A DNA stretch of 64,000 bases. Source: Nansenia antarctica. Its lineage: Eukaryota > Chordata > Actinopteri > Argentiniformes > Microstomatidae. The stretch spans positions 40,501,513-40,565,512 of the forward strand of contig OZ022339.1 in assembly GCA_963989245.1 (NCBI GenBank), read 5' to 3'. A program made the translations under genes and the position numbers. This document shows, piece after piece, positions 11,316-24,205 of the stretch. Each line of letters opens with the position of its first letter. The stretch's first letter is position 1. Below the pieces are notes generated by a model that worked only from the letters and a program-made list of their open reading frames with translations, was not told the DNA's origin and did no database searches.

Positions 11316-12537
11316 AAGACGGCCATCTTTGCATGCAAGTCATGGCTAAGCTGAAATAGCGTTTCTCTAACCTGGGCAGTGTGGGATTACAACACATTCT
11401 ATCTGGCTGACTGGCTTCTATAAGTAGAGGGATGTGCGGTAGCACTGTGGAGGAATCACCTTTTCATCTGCTTCTGAGGAAGGAGAGAAGTTATTCACAT
11501 ACACGCACCCATAAATGAATGTGCTATAGAGCGAAAAAGAGAGCAAACAAAGTTTAAAGTACTACATTAGTTATATGAGCTGTTTTGGAAGATGGAAGAG
11601 CAATAATTGAGCGATAACTTTGCATTAAATATCCGAAATAATGTGGGAATTAGAGGTAAAAGGCACATTTTAAAAATGTAGATAGAGGTCACAGGAGCAC
11701 GAAGTAGAGTGCTTTTCTGTCTATGTGCTGTGTGCGACTGCCACATATAAAGTGTGTGGTATAACTACATTCCTCTGTCTATTAGTGTAACTGTCTCTGA
11801 GGTATTACAATTAAGAGTCTCGTCCTACTTTTCCACCACAAGAGAACAATCTTTAAGAACAATCACTCTCAGGCAATATGAGTTTTAAGATGAATTACAG
11901 CTGAAGAAGAACTGTCTTTTAAATGTCTTGAACAGAAAAGGACACCGACTGAAACATTGCCAATTCACAGTGCAGAGGTAATTACTGTGACCAAACAAAA
12001 TATTCTTATTATGATGAAATTATGAAGAAATAACACATCATCTGTTACAAGACGGCAGAGGAAAAGTCTGAACGATGGATCAATGACTATTAATCAATGA
12101 TGTGGACACAGTACCATTCCCAACACAAACATATTGAAAATGGACGCCTCATGAGCATCTGGGAAAAAAAACACATTCACAGATATAACTCTCTCTGTGT
12201 CTCCATCAGCAACAGAACAGACAACAGAACATTCCAGAGAGATTGGTCACATGATCCAGTGATTTGACTGCCACATGAGGGGGGGGGGGGTGGTGGTGTA
12301 CGACCACAGTAACCCAGGTAACAGGACAGCACAGCCCATTGTGAATGTAATTGTCTACTATTTTTACCTCTGTCATGCTGAGGCCAGGGGGGGATGGGGA
12401 CTTATGGGGAAATATTTTTCTCAGAAGGCCTGTTGTACTTCTACTTACTCATATAAATACATGTATCCAAAATATCCAGTACAGTACACACTGTCAAACA
12501 TACTAACATGGACCCATACACTGGTGAGTAATACATT

Positions 12538-12590
12538 TTTGGCATTTAACGCCTTTTTTACGCCTTTATCCAAAGCGACTTACAAATACA
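12538..12590 (-). mobile_element. SINE/L2 3' tail remnant
   Basis: The minus strand reads gtaagtcgctttggataaag then gcgttaaatgcc, the L2-like 3' end used by L2 LINEs and fish SINEs. The body upstream is not clear. Confidence 0.6.
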
Positions 12591-13035
12591 TTACATGGAT
12601 TTACTGCAATCAGAAAATAGTCACAAAACGTTCCAAAGTGTTTTGGAAATTGGACAATATCCCCAGCTGGGATGTATCCTCGACCCTGTCTTAACCCTGT
12701 CTTCGCTGTCTACTCTACTTTCTCTCTTCACCTTCCCCTAACCTTTCACCTTACAGACCCTCCACTCTTTAGTGCATTCATCCATCTCTTTCATTGGTGT
12801 CACAGGCAAGGTGTCCATGACGGCATGAAACTCAGCAGCTGTTGATGTGAACGGCATTTTACTCTCCAAAAAAACAAAATGGTAACTTTGCATGAGGTGT
12901 GAAATTTCCTGGTGGAAAAAATGAAAGACAGGTATCTGAGAGAATGCATTTAAAACACTTACAAAAAGAGAATAAGGGTGAGTGGACATGCACAGTACAG
13001 TACAGTGGTTTTAAGGCACTGTGAGCGAATACTGT

Positions 13036-13276
13036 ACACATAAATGGTAAATGGACTGACTTATATAGCGCTTATTCCAAAGCCCTTTACAATGGCCTCT
13101 CATTCACCCATTCACACACACATTCACACACCAGTGGTGGCAAGCTACCATGCAAGGCGCCGGCCCGCTCATTGAGAGCAATTTGGAGTTCAGTGTCTTG
13201 CCCAAGGACACCTCGACATGTGGCCAGCCGGGGTTCAAACCATCGATCTGCCGACCTTGCGATCTGCCGACCTTAC
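13036..13276 (-). mobile_element. Dispersed fish SINE with tRNA-like head
   Basis: The plus strand begins aatggtaaatggactgactt then atatagcgcttattcc. It continues through cattcacccattcacacaca and gtgtcttgcccaaggacacc. The minus strand near 13240 has the B-box-like ggtttgaaccccgg. This layout is common across fish genomes. The last 20 bp are duplicated (gatctgccgacctt). Confidence 0.65.
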
Positions 13277-13761
13277 AAGTTGGACAATATGCATTCCTCT
13301 TTCTAAAGCCTGGAGCCTCTTGAGAGAGATAGCAATACCAGTGCCCTTCTCTCCCTATGGTAACTGACTAAGAAAGAGACTGAAGTGAGTTTTAATAGCT
13401 TGGCAATCACCACATTTTCAAGAGAGCTACGAAAGAGCCATTACGGATTAATACCTCCAAGCAGTACAAAAATAAAGCACAGATGTTGGGAGCCATTATG
13501 GCGAAACACCTTAGTCCATTGCCTGTCGTTGGACTTAATATGCTTTATAGTCCCAAGGCGGCACATACAAGTTTCATTTCACACTCTTGGAAATGTCTAT
13601 TTCTGTCAGCAAGCTATTAAACACAGACACTAAAACAACAGGGCAAACAAAGACAATGCATCCTTTGGAATTATGGGGAAAGCAGTGACTAGGCACTCAA
13701 ACATGTCCCCTAATGACAACCCTAACCTCCATGTATATATATTTAATATTCAATTGAATGG

Positions 13762-13795
13762 GGAAGTGTGTCCAAACTTTTGACTGGTACTGTAT
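13762..13795 (+). mobile_element. Tc1/mariner-like terminus fragment
   Basis: The segment tgtccaaacttttgactggt followed by actgta is the usual end of fish Tc1-like MITEs. The other end was not found. Confidence 0.5.
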
Positions 13796-14544
13796 ATTAT
13801 ATCTATACATGGTTGTTTCCAAATCTGATTATTTCATCATGATGTTGCAAAGGTTTCAGTTATTTTCTCTCATATAAAGGATGTAATATGGAAGCGTAAC
13901 AAAAACTGAGCACCTACTGTACTTCCTCTAGCATTCTCGTCACTTTTCAACTTCAGAGTTCCTAGAACATCAAGTCCCTTTTCAACTGCAAATACCTCTC
14001 AACAACTCCTGAGTAGCACAGCTCACTCCTTACAACTCCAAAACCCAAGTAGCACACAGATCAAACCATCCATTTTTCATGGCTCTCCATTACTCCCTGG
14101 CATAGAGGACATGGACAAACTGACAAGTGAACCAGCTGATAGACAGTAGGAGTGTGGTCCACCATGAAGGACACACACACAGACAGTCCCCCATGAAGGA
14201 CTATTCCATGAAGCTCACTTCTGAAATAATAGGCCTTGACCCAGGTACAGGCTAGCGTATTACGCCCTTTCAAGAGTCATTTTAAGTCCCTCTGGGCTGG
14301 GCCTAACTAGCAATTAGAGTACAAATGACATTGATATTACAGAGGGGACCGGAGATCAATGGTGGTTGAATTAGAGCCTTTGCTAATCGGAAAAAATGAA
14401 CTGCCAATTTGCTGAAGCTGGATGAAATACGTAAATGGGCTTCTTGAAAGCAAACAGACAAAAATAGAGAATATTTGTATATTTTAGTAGAGCAACATAT
14501 GATCCTTCCTTTAGACATTACATATGCTGGTCTATGTTCTACTG

Positions 14545-14835
14545 CAGGGTTCTCCTCAAAGAATGTAAGAGGGGTGCTGTGCCACCTTGTCAAATTGTCT
14601 TCGCCTCTATGTCAATATTTCAGAGCAAATTAAACATATATTTATTAATGATAGAGTAACTATCGTTGATCGCCAATGACAACATAGTTAAAAGCAAAAG
14701 CAAAACGTTATTATGTTCCTCAATTAATTCAGTGCTTAGCTGTATTTTCAGCGCATTTTGACATGAATAAACATGAGTACATTTTCATAATGACATCCAG
14801 CGCCACCTTGCCAAAAGATCCTGGGGAGAACCCTG
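14545..14835. mobile_element. Short TIR element, CAGGGTTCTCC ends, TACTG duplication
   Basis: The left end cagggttctcctcaaa is mirrored at the right by tcctggggagaaccctg. The 5 bp on each side are TACTG, a candidate 5-bp target site duplication. Both ends also carry an inverted gccaccttg block. It is non-coding, 291 bp. Confidence 0.7.
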
Positions 14836-14854
14836 TACTGTATATGTGTGTGTC

Positions 14855-14896
14855 TGAGAGAGAGAGACAGAGAGAGAGAGAGAGACAGAGAGAGAA

Positions 14897-14983
<87 letters not shown>
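14855..14983 (+). repeat. (GA)n array
   Basis: About 60 GA units with a few interruptions. Confidence 0.95.
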
Positions 14984-14984
<1 letters not shown>

Positions 14985-15855
14985 AGACGGGGAGAGGAAA
15001 TAATTTTTCACACGCTGTAACTTTGCTCCTGGCTCACGTTCCCATCAGAGAGCCTGCGCCTGTTTGTGTTGAAATAATGAGGCCGAGTGGAGCTGCGTGG
15101 AGCATTAATGTGAGCGATGGTGGCAGGCCTACAAGCCACTAAGGGGGTGCAGCTCTGTTCAGACTACCTGTGTGTGTGGCAGGTGAGAAAGGTGGCAGGT
15201 GTACTCAACACCGCAAAAGCAACCATGGAGACATCCTCAGTGCTGTCCTACTCCTCAGGGACTGCTGGTTTTAGCTTTTGCCGTGTCTGCAATAGTACAT
15301 CTCGACCATCATTTGCAAACATGTTAGCCTGGGTGACGGTCTGTTTCAATTGTCACATTTTCTGTGGCTTTCTTGCTGAACACTCGTCTCTGCATAGTCA
15401 TTTTGTTCTCACCGTACAAGCCTTCAAATCAGACCCCGGCTTAAGCTAGGAAGGCAGTAATGAAGGACTAGGAAGGAAGAAAGGAGTGAAGAGGGGAAGA
15501 CATAAGGAATGAAGGACGAGTGGAGGAGAGTGGAGTCTTGGCAGGAATATAACGAGTCCGAGACACACTCCAAATAAACTGCCTACATCACGGGCAGTCC
15601 TGAATATGATCATTTGTGTTCATAGATGCAAACCCCAGGAGCTTGAAGTCTTAACTGTCCATCTTCATTCATCCAGTGATTTGCTGTGGTAAATTGTACA
15701 CATTTTGGAGAGTGGTTTACATTTCTCCAAAGCCAGAGGCCGTCTCCAGCCTTGCCTCACACAGGACCAAGACATACACCGGCTGTGCAAAAACAATGCT
15801 TGTGTGATGACATGTCGTCGTCTGAGAACATCAAAAGGGCAACCAATATAAAAAA

Positions 15856-16190
15856 GGAGAAATATGTGACGGCAGCTGGTGAAACCGGGAACAAGGCGGA
15901 AACCGTTTACTAGACAAGACCTTTATTCAGAAAAATGTAAATAAATGTCAATGTTGTTGAAAATCAATGACACACTTGCTAGTCAAGCCAAAATATTGCA
16001 ATGCAATGGATTCGGTGAGGAATCCCCACTACTACCTAGTTAGTGTAGTGTAGTAGTGGGGATTACTCACCGAATCCATTGCATTGCAATATTTTGAGAT
16101 GTATTCAAATTCTTCTGAATAAAAGTCTGAACAATTTGATTTGCTGACTTTTTCCCAGTTTCACCAGCTGCCATCACATATCATTCTCTG
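15856..16190. mobile_element. Palindromic MITE-like hairpin
   Basis: The outer arms pair (atatgtgacggcagctggtg with caccagctgccatcacatat) and the inner arms pair almost perfectly over about 46 bp (aaaatattgcaatgcaatgg and ccattgcattgcaatatttt). The loop around 16040-16052 is only about 15 nt. The middle of the arms has diverged more. Confidence 0.8.
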
Positions 16191-16856
16191 ATTGGTGGCT
16201 TTACTCAGGCTGTCTTGGAGCTTATCTTTTTCCCTTCCCGATCAACGATAAAGCTGTAAATACCAATCCACTAAAAATCATTATCGTGTGTTAATTACGA
16301 ACATATGCTTGTACTCTAATGGAGAGAGAGTGCTTAAAAGCTTAAAAGGATGGGCCAGATAGAGGAGAGAACAAATGTTGTTGTAAAGCACCATCTTTGT
16401 GGTGTCTGGAAAGGAGCTCAGAAGCGGATGCTGTCCAGTGAGATTAGAGGCCTCAGTAACATTGACTGATCTATATTTGAACACTCATCCCTGAGGGACC
16501 CCTTTTCTATGCAGGTCTAACCTTTGTTTTAACTCTGTGCGGAATACAATTGACTTGTTCTGTTTAAAACCTATATGATATTACAAACACTGTAATGTGT
16601 GCATTATTAAAGTGTTGTAATCATTTGCTGACATCATGAAATCATTGGACACGCCTTTGACGAAATGTATTATGATTAAAATTTTGTAAAAAAAAACATT
16701 AATTTCTCTGTTCTGTTACACTTGTCTCTGGTTGGTATTGTTTACAAATACAGTATGTTGCCGTGGCAAAAGCTAATCACTTTTATAATGTATTCAACTG
16801 TAGCATTCCAGCATGGGGGGGGGGGGGGTTCACTGGTGCTGAGCGAGGGGACATAC

Positions 16857-17028
16857 CTGTAGGGAAGTGTTCGTTGATGGACCAGTTGTCCACCTGTAGC
16901 GTCGCATTGCCTCCATTTCTCGTGAACCGCACCACATGGTACTTCCCATCGTTCACTGGGGTGCTGCTCTCTCGAACAGTGATGTCCACAGTGCCAATGT
17001 TGAATGTGACCCCGATCTTGCCTTGTTG
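16857..17028 (-). CDS. nrxn3: Neurexin-3 exon, middle of LNS6 domain
   Basis: This internal exon is 172 nt, phase 0 to phase 1. The acceptor is cctcctctttcag and the donor GTATGT. It encodes QQGKIGVTFNIGTVDI at the start and VRFTRNGGNATLQVDNW then NEHFPTG at the end, a segment highly conserved in all neurexin LNS6 domains. It forms central beta strands of the lectin-like sandwich. Its 3' boundary is the position of alternatively spliced segment 4, so it can join either the 90-nt cassette at 6343-6432 or the exon at 4605-4912, and both start in the same phase. A run of about a dozen Gs on the plus strand lies roughly 25 nt downstream of the donor in transcript direction, where it reads as a C run. 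Confidence 0.95.
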
Positions 17029-20000
17029 CTGAAAGAGGAGGAAAAAACAAAGTGAATATGAGATAGAACTGAGTTGATGAAGTTGTCTTGAGAGCAAACA
17101 TGACAGGTTTCTATCCCCCCCCTCAATATATGTATATTAATTTACATTTCAAACCCCATAGTCAAGGTACAGTACTTTAAACCCGATGCGCTTATGCTAA
17201 AATGGCTCTTATGCTGAACTTATGCTGTTTTTATCAGTCAAATAACAAACACAATTTACCAAACACCCCCAAATGAATCAACCAGCACCTCCTACCTACC
17301 CCACTTCTTAATCTTTCCCATTGCTGTCTCTATTTTCTTAACACTTCACTTGTTAACCAGAGCTAGAATTATTGCTTTTATCTGAATTGTCTGAATTATC
17401 GGTTGCACATCTGTAAATAGCCAAGGCAGATGATGAATGGCATCAAGGAAGGAATTTTTCACAGCTGATCAGTGCAAGGCGCCAGGTAGGATCTAGGTCA
17501 GGGCTCTCAAGTTCATTTGGAAGACACCGACTTGGAGTAAAGCCATCATGTACACCGCCATGGATGGTCATTTGCTTAATAAGATCAGAGTGGAATATTT
17601 GGGGGGCCAAAACTGATGTTGAGATACACAGCTAATATCCTATAGTTTTCATGAAAATCATCCTCTGTCAAAGGGTAGGGCTTTTGGTAGGGCTGTAAAC
17701 GGTAACTGGGCCACCGCACCACCGCAGTTGTGTCAAGCCACCCAAGGGATTTGACCAAACAACTGCCAAGCATTATTTGCGCCATCATGTTTAGTTGCTT
17801 GTATCCCTAAACATATAACTGCAGAGCGGCTGAGAATCTCAGCATTCTAACCATGCCAAAAGTGTGTCTCAACTCCCAATAATGAGTGAGAAAGAGACAG
17901 TTACAGTCAGTACAGAGTTGTACTGAACACTGTTTTGGAGTTATCTGCTCTTGAAGTTCACTCTATCTTTAAGGTAAATGATATTGCCTTCATCTCCCAG
18001 GTTAGGTTTCAGGCTAAAAACAGATACATTTTTTTTATGTTGAACAAAAACATAATGTTTATCAGAGGATGTTTTCTTAAATTCCACGATACAGACTTTA
18101 GCTAAAGGTGAATACATCAAATTCAAAGTGAATAATTCACAAGATGAGAAAGCCCAGGACTCGAAGGATGCAAATGAGAGAGTACTTGCAGTCATCATCT
18201 CTTGGCTTGTAATCATGACGTTTTGATGAGGTCCCTTTTTGCATGTGTGTACCATAAAGGAGATGCTTTAAATTACACCAGCAAACTTCATACCTGCTGT
18301 AAATGTTCACGCTTTACATTTCACCCCCCCCCACCGCCGTCTTTCTTGTTTATTCCCAATCCTATCCTTGAGGAATTGTAATGGTATGAGTCTATAAAGT
18401 TATGGAACCTCACACAAAAACAAAATGGGGTTCTCAATGCAGAAAATGTTGTGATGATAGCGTCCCATGAAGCCCCCACTTATATAAAACAAATGCCTCT
18501 CAACTGACAACACATTTGCAACGCATTTGCTAAACAATAAGAAATAAAAACTGAAACAAAAACCTAATTGACCATGAAATACAAGTTGCCTTCCAGTAGC
18601 ATGGGGTACTCTTTCATTTTGAACAGTGAGTAAAACCAAAGCCAACATTTCATCATCAGGGCCCTTTGAGATATTCCCCTAATGGCGATGCCATTTAAAG
18701 CTCTTCACTCTGCTCTGCGATAAAGACGCTACCACAGAATAGTCATCCATCCCTGGAAGCGCTGTGGTGTGATGTGCACACACTGGAAGGCAGGGTTATT
18801 TCACAGTATCACCTGCGTGAAATTGATAAGTGGTTAAAAGATGAACAGCCTCCCTTTGAGAGAACGGTGTGTAAATAGCTGATAACATAATGGAGGTCTG
18901 GCTCTACGGCTGGAAGCCTAGGGAGAGAAGAGATGACAAGTGTTTCGGCCATAAAGAGACGGGGTTAGCTAGAAGTCAATGTGTTTGAGGCACGATGATG
19001 GAACAATGAACATAGGCTATTCTGCAATAGCACAATTTTACTAAGTATCTGTACCCTTTTCAGCTCCTGTTGTTTGGCCACTTGACATGAATCCTTTCAG
19101 TGATTATATAGAACCATTATGAAAAACACTTTCCGTGCTAATAAGCTGTGAGTCAAAATCTTGGGAATTCTGCTGAAAACACTGACCTATAGCCACCATT
19201 TACAATTATCGATGTAATCCAATCACACAGGATATATTGAGTGTGCCAAGTAGAAATGTTATACGATTGTCTACAATACATAACATTAATAGCAGCTATA
19301 ACCTATAGGGAAGAACATATTAATGGCATTATGATGTCAAGGCATGAGGGGCCCATGTGGCTGGATATCCTGCAAGAGGTTAAACCTTTTCCTCTGTCTC
19401 AAAGTCAAACATTGTGGCCACACTTGGATCATATCATATGTTTGAATGGGGCAGACCATAGCTCATTAATAATGTAGTCTGCATGCTTTTGTTTGCTTAG
19501 ACCGGTTCAACTTGACACGGGCACAGTACAGCTTTTGTATAGAGGAAATCATAACTGTCGGACTGACCTTCCTGTCAAGGTCAAGACATTGAGATTGTTT
19601 GAAGTTGTGCTGCAACATGCTGTGTTAGTGTTGTGACATGTGTGAGTGTTTGTGTCTATTCTCTTTCTTCATGAAATGCAAGGGAGACGATGCAAGGGAA
19701 CACATCCTAGGTTACCAGACAACAGCCCAGTACTCTATAGCACATTTCATCATAATAACACTGAAACCAAAACAATTATGTCTGGCCAAACGGTTAATAG
19801 CATTTGTAAAAGGAGACACAATAGGCTCAGTTCTTTTGAGTATCTTAACATCAACAGAATAGTACTGAAAACATATGAAAATAATAGAATGCAAAGATAA
19901 GTAATGCAGATATGAGAAATAGAGACCAAGGCAGGGGATTAAAAGAACAGGTGAGGTGAGGTGAAAAAGAGCGAAAGCAAGAGCGAAACACACGACTCAA

Positions 20001-20120
20001 TATAGTAGAATACAGTCACACCTAAATCAGCACACTCAACACTGCAATGCTGTAAAATGAGTTCCAAGTGCATCACTTTCACAATCAGCAATAACTCATT
20101 TTGCACACCCATGCACACAA

Positions 20121-20123
<3 letters not shown>

Positions 20124-20210
<87 letters not shown>
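20124..20210 (+). repeat. (CA)n microsatellite
   Basis: About 43 nearly uninterrupted CA units. Confidence 0.97.
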
Positions 20211-20213
<3 letters not shown>

Positions 20214-20319
20214 CAGAGAGGGCCTATAAAACATGTGGCTATCATCCACTCAGGGTTTCCAATCAGCTGTAATTGTGAAGGGGGAACAGACATGGTCCTC
20301 TGCAGTCCTCTATGGTCCT

Positions 20320-20345
20320 CTGTGGCTCAGTTGGTAGAGCATGTG
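20320..20345 (+). mobile_element. tRNA-like SINE head fragment
   Basis: The segment tggctcagttggtagagcat matches the 5' half of a tRNA with its A box. No B box or acceptor stem follows, so it is a truncated SINE head rather than a tRNA gene. Confidence 0.5.
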
Positions 20346-20569
20346 ATTGAACATGCCCCTTTCAGGAAGTGTTTGGTGGGAGAAAAACAGAGAGCACACA
20401 GTGCAGAAACAAACAGAGTATATTATTGTTTTGAAGTTAAATCAAGTCACTAATAATAATAAGTGAGATGGGATATTTTCAGTTTGGATTTCCTCAACAG
20501 CTTGGCTGTTTGGGGGGTGACATAATTTGCAGTTTGCACAAGGACTGCAACCTGCGTTTGGAAGAAGAA

Positions 20570-23445
20570 GGATAATGGGACTTATCCTTGGGCAGTGGAG
20601 CGGCGAAAGAAAAGAGTAATGGGAGAGAAGAGCAGAAGGTACAACGTTATGAGAAGGCATTGACAGTGATTGTGAAGGTGGAGGGAGATGTGGAAGTTAC
20701 TCTGATGGAGTTATTGCGAGCAACCAAGATGGTGTGTGGAAGCGTGGAGGCATGCGGGACGAAGGGTAAAAACATATGGGGGTAGTGGTGGTCTAGTGGA
20801 TAGTGAGTTGGACTTGTGATCGGAAGGTTGTGAGTTCAAATCCCGCCTGAAACCACACCACTACTAGTGTGCCCTTGAGTAAGGCACTTAGCCCTCAGTT
20901 ACTCCAGGGGGAATGTCCCTGTCATTCGTAATTGTAAGTCGCTTTGGATTAAAAGCGTCTGCTAAATGGCAAAATTAATTAATTAACATATATGAAATGA
21001 CGATGGGGTCGGTTACAGCAAAAGTAAAAGAAAAAGTAGAAAAAAGTAAAAAAATAATGGATGGTTTCAGAATTAAGGAGGGTAGAGACAGAGGAGGGAG
21101 GAGAGGCGGGCAAGGAGAAGGTGGATGAGGAGTCGGTGAACGGAGAGGCAGTGGAGGAGGAGGTGGTGGATGGAGAGGCGATGGATGAGGAGGAAGTGAA
21201 CGAGGAGATGGCGGTGGGAGAAAAGATGGAGGTGGAAGAGGGTGAGGAGGAAGTGGTGGTGGAGGAGATGCCTGTTGGCAGGGTGGATGAAGAGCTGCTG
21301 ACAAGAATTCTGGACAGCGTGACAATAGACTTGAGCAACAGAAGAGGATCAGAGCTGGAGAGAGACAATGGAAAGAGAGAAGGGGTACAGACAAGGCAAA
21401 GCAGGGGTGGGGGTGGGTGAAAATATGAGGAGCCTGTTTTAGGAAGTGACAAGGAGGACTTTTCTGGGTTAAAGGCATGCAGGAAGAGACCGATGGGAGT
21501 GAAGGCTAAAAAGAAGGTGGGGGGGGGGGGAAATATGAGGATAAATGAAAATGCGATGAAAGCTTCAGCTCCCTCCTCAGATTCTCTATGGGATTATAGG
21601 GTGATAGGGTGGGTGAGGAGGATGTATAGTGAGGCTAGGAGCTGTGTGAAGGTGAATGGGATACTTACAGATAGTTTTAGGTTAGGGAGGTCTGTGAGGC
21701 AGGGGTGTCTGCTATCGGCTTTGCTATACTCACTGTCATCAGAGCCATTAGCATCATATAGCACAGAACATAGGGATTAGAGGGATCAGCTTGCCGGGAG
21801 GTAGGGTCAGTGTGTTAAGCCAGTGACACAACAGTGACAGTGAGGGACAGTGAAAGTGTGAGGGAGGTGATGGAGAGTGTGAGAGTATATGGTAGGGCAT
21901 CTAGGGCAAAGGTGAATGTAGAGAAGTCTGAGATAATGTATAGGTGTGGAGAGGGAAGAGGGAGATGAGTTAGGGTGAGGGAAAGGAAGGATTACTTTAG
22001 AGTGTGAGGGATACATCTGGGTATATGGTCAAGAGAAGGTATGGACATGGAGTCGGAAGGGATATTGGGGAAGGTTAGGAAGACATTAGGGTTATGGAGG
22101 TTGAGAGGGCTGAAGCTTAGAGGGAAGGTGGTGGTAGTCAATGCACTCTTGATGTCTACATTTGTGTATGTGATGGGTGTGTTGGATGTTCCGGAGAGGG
22201 TGTTTAGAGAGGTTGAGAGGATGGTGAATGAGTTTGTATGGGAGGGGAAAGGGGTAAGGATTGCACAGGAGGTATAGGGTTGGGGTTGATGAATCTGTAG
22301 GTGAAAAAGAAGGCTATGAGAATGAAAAGGATGGTGAAGTATATGTATGCAAGGGAAATCTTCCTAGTTGAGGCTATCAGTAAGGGTGGAGGGTGTGGGG
22401 AGAGTGGGGTGTATATGAAGATGAAGAAGGAGACGTTGGAGGAAGTAGCACCTTTCTACTGGGAAGTTTCTACCATGGGAGTGGGGAGAGTTTCTACCAT
22501 GGGAGAAAGAGACAGGTGTGGGAGGAACCAGTGTTTTTAAACCCAAGGATACAGTATGAGGGGAAGGAATTGTATGACAGGGTAATGATGAGGGCTGGGT
22601 TGGGAAAGGTGAGGGATTTGGTGTATGAATTTGTACCGGGATTTATGCCTGCAATGGTGGTGGAGGATGCAGTAAGAGATGTGGGTGGGGGCAGCAACGA
22701 ATATGTTAAAAAGGATTAAAGAGGGGATGCTAGTGGAATGGAGGACAAGGGTGGATAGGGAAGTGAAGGAGGAAGGGGAGAGAAGAGAGGTGGAGTTCTT
22801 TATAGGTGAGGGGGGTGTCAAAATTAAAATGTGAGGTGTGAAGAGGATGATGATATGCAGGATACTGAGGAATGGAAAGGTGAGGATGCCGGCTTTAGAT
22901 AAAGTATTGGAGAGAGTATTTCCAGAGATGAGGGTGGGAAGGGTGTGGGAGGACTTGAAGGTGAAGTGGAACTGAGGAGATGGGGGGAGACGTTTTTTTT
23001 ACTGAGGCATAATAGGATATAAGTTTGATGCAAATGTTGATAGGATGTGTGATATATGTGGGGAAGCAGCGGAGACATTTACCCACCAATATGTGGAGTG
23101 TGGAAGACTAGGATTATATATGGAGAAGATGAAAGAGCTGATTAGTGGGAACTGGGAAGGGGAGTGTGGAGGAGATGGATTGAAAGTTCTGGTTGTTTGA
23201 GGTGGCGAGGAAAAACAAAGGATGTAATGTGAATTTGTTGAATTATGTATTGAGTCACGGGAGGTATGCGGTCATGGTGAAAAAGAATATGGCTCATTAT
23301 GAAGAGGGTGATGATGATGAAGAGGGTGGTGGATGTGTGAGATGTGTATGTGGGGAAGGAGACATTTGAGAAGGTTTTGGGGGAAGGGAGCACCTTTATA
23401 ACTGTGGGGGAGGATGGAGGGTTGGTTTATGGTTTTGAATGAAAT
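20570..23445 (+). mobile_element. Decayed Tx1/L1-type LINE
   Basis: Pieces in order on the plus strand: an ORF1-like segment (20588-20785, with VIVKVEGDVEVTLMELL); a Glu-rich segment (21061-21420); an RT palm piece near 21590-21760 with VRQGCLLSALLYSL; a post-palm piece near 21835-21960 (RASRAKVNVEKSEIMY); a thumb piece at 22041-22277 (KLRGKVVVVNALL and VERMVNEFVWEG); and a C-terminal zinc motif at 23047-23100 (CDICGEAAETFTHQYVEC). These follow the Tx1-type ORF2 order. Frames are broken by stops and shifts, and the region between palm pieces is shortened. The strand is strongly purine-rich throughout. A SINE interrupts it at 20780-20990. Confidence 0.8.
20780..20990 (+). mobile_element. tRNA-derived SINE with L2-like tail inside the LINE
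   Basis: The A box region is tggtctagtggatagtgag and the B box ggttgtgagttcaaatccc. The body includes cccttgagtaaggcacttag and the tail is gtaagtcgctttggattaaa then agcgtctgctaaatggc. The flanking aacatat on both sides is a likely short target duplication, so the SINE landed in the LINE after it was in place. Confidence 0.85.
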
Positions 23446-23526
23446 GTTGTGCTTTTTTTTCTTTTATTGTTGTTCAATTCTCGCTGGGACCATATATACT
23501 AAAAAAAGATATGCACTCACTGCAAT

Positions 23527-23565
23527 ATAAATCACTTTGGATAAAAGTGTCAACTAAGTACACAT
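23527..23565 (+). mobile_element. L2/SINE 3' tail remnant
   Basis: The segment aatcactttggataaaagtg then tcaactaagt is a degraded L2-like 3' end. Confidence 0.45.
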
Positions 23566-23586
23566 ATTTAACACAGTCACAGCCAA

Positions 23587-23588
<2 letters not shown>

Positions 23589-23633
<45 letters not shown>
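23589..23633 (+). repeat. (CA)n microsatellite
   Basis: About 22 CA units. Confidence 0.95.
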
Positions 23634-23635
<2 letters not shown>

Positions 23636-24048
23636 TAACTATTGAAAAATCAAAACTGATTCCATTCCCATGTTCTGCTCCATTCCCCTTGTAGCTGCAA
23701 GCATTGTGGCAGACAAAAAAAAACATATAGCTAACACTGTTCACATCAATACAACCTGCTCAGATCCACAAGGGGTACATCAGGAAAGGGTGCAGGCTTG
23801 TTGGATTGGAACCCGTCCTGGGGTGTTCAAGAGTCCCAGTGTTTTGTGCTGTGGCTTATGAAGATATCAAACGTGTTGATGAGGCAGAACAAGCCTTTTA
23901 ATTCACTGGCTGCTGTTCCTGCTGCCGCTGCCACCACCGCCGCCTGGCTTGCCAAGGCGCGGCGCAATATACTGCAAACACAGGCAGATGCCAGGTGGTT
24001 TTAATCTGCTGAGAACTTGCTGGATCGACAGTCCCGAGAGTGGGGGGG

Positions 24049-24141
24049 GGAGAGAGAGAGAGAGAGAGTGGGAGAGAGAGAGGGAGAGAGATAGAAAGAG
24101 AGAGAGAGAGGGACAGAGAGAGAGAGAGAGAGAGGGAGAGG

Positions 24142-24191
<50 letters not shown>

Positions 24192-24205
24192 GAGAGAGAG
24201 AGAAT
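24049..24205 (+). repeat. (GA)n array with GGA interruptions
   Basis: Long purine tract on the plus strand. Confidence 0.95.

Larger units (their letters stand above)
6433..16856 (-). other. nrxn3: Neurexin-3 intron upstream of the segment 4 cassette
   Basis: A 10,424-bp intron carrying an L2 LINE fragment, a TIR element, several SINE fragments, a short TIR element and a palindromic MITE, each listed separately. Within it, 6433-7130, 9620-11150, 11316-12535, 13276-14540, 15020-15855 and 16191-16856 show no gene and no element that I can name, apart from short homopolymer or pyrimidine runs (for example C runs at 10160-10172 and 10590-10600). Confidence 0.8.

Noticed and set aside
20320..20345. 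tRNA gene
   Set aside because: Only a 5' half with the A box is present; no B box or acceptor stem.
20975..21478. Minus-strand Pro/Ser-rich frames of 157-167 codons
   Set aside because: They are shadows of the purine-rich LINE strand.
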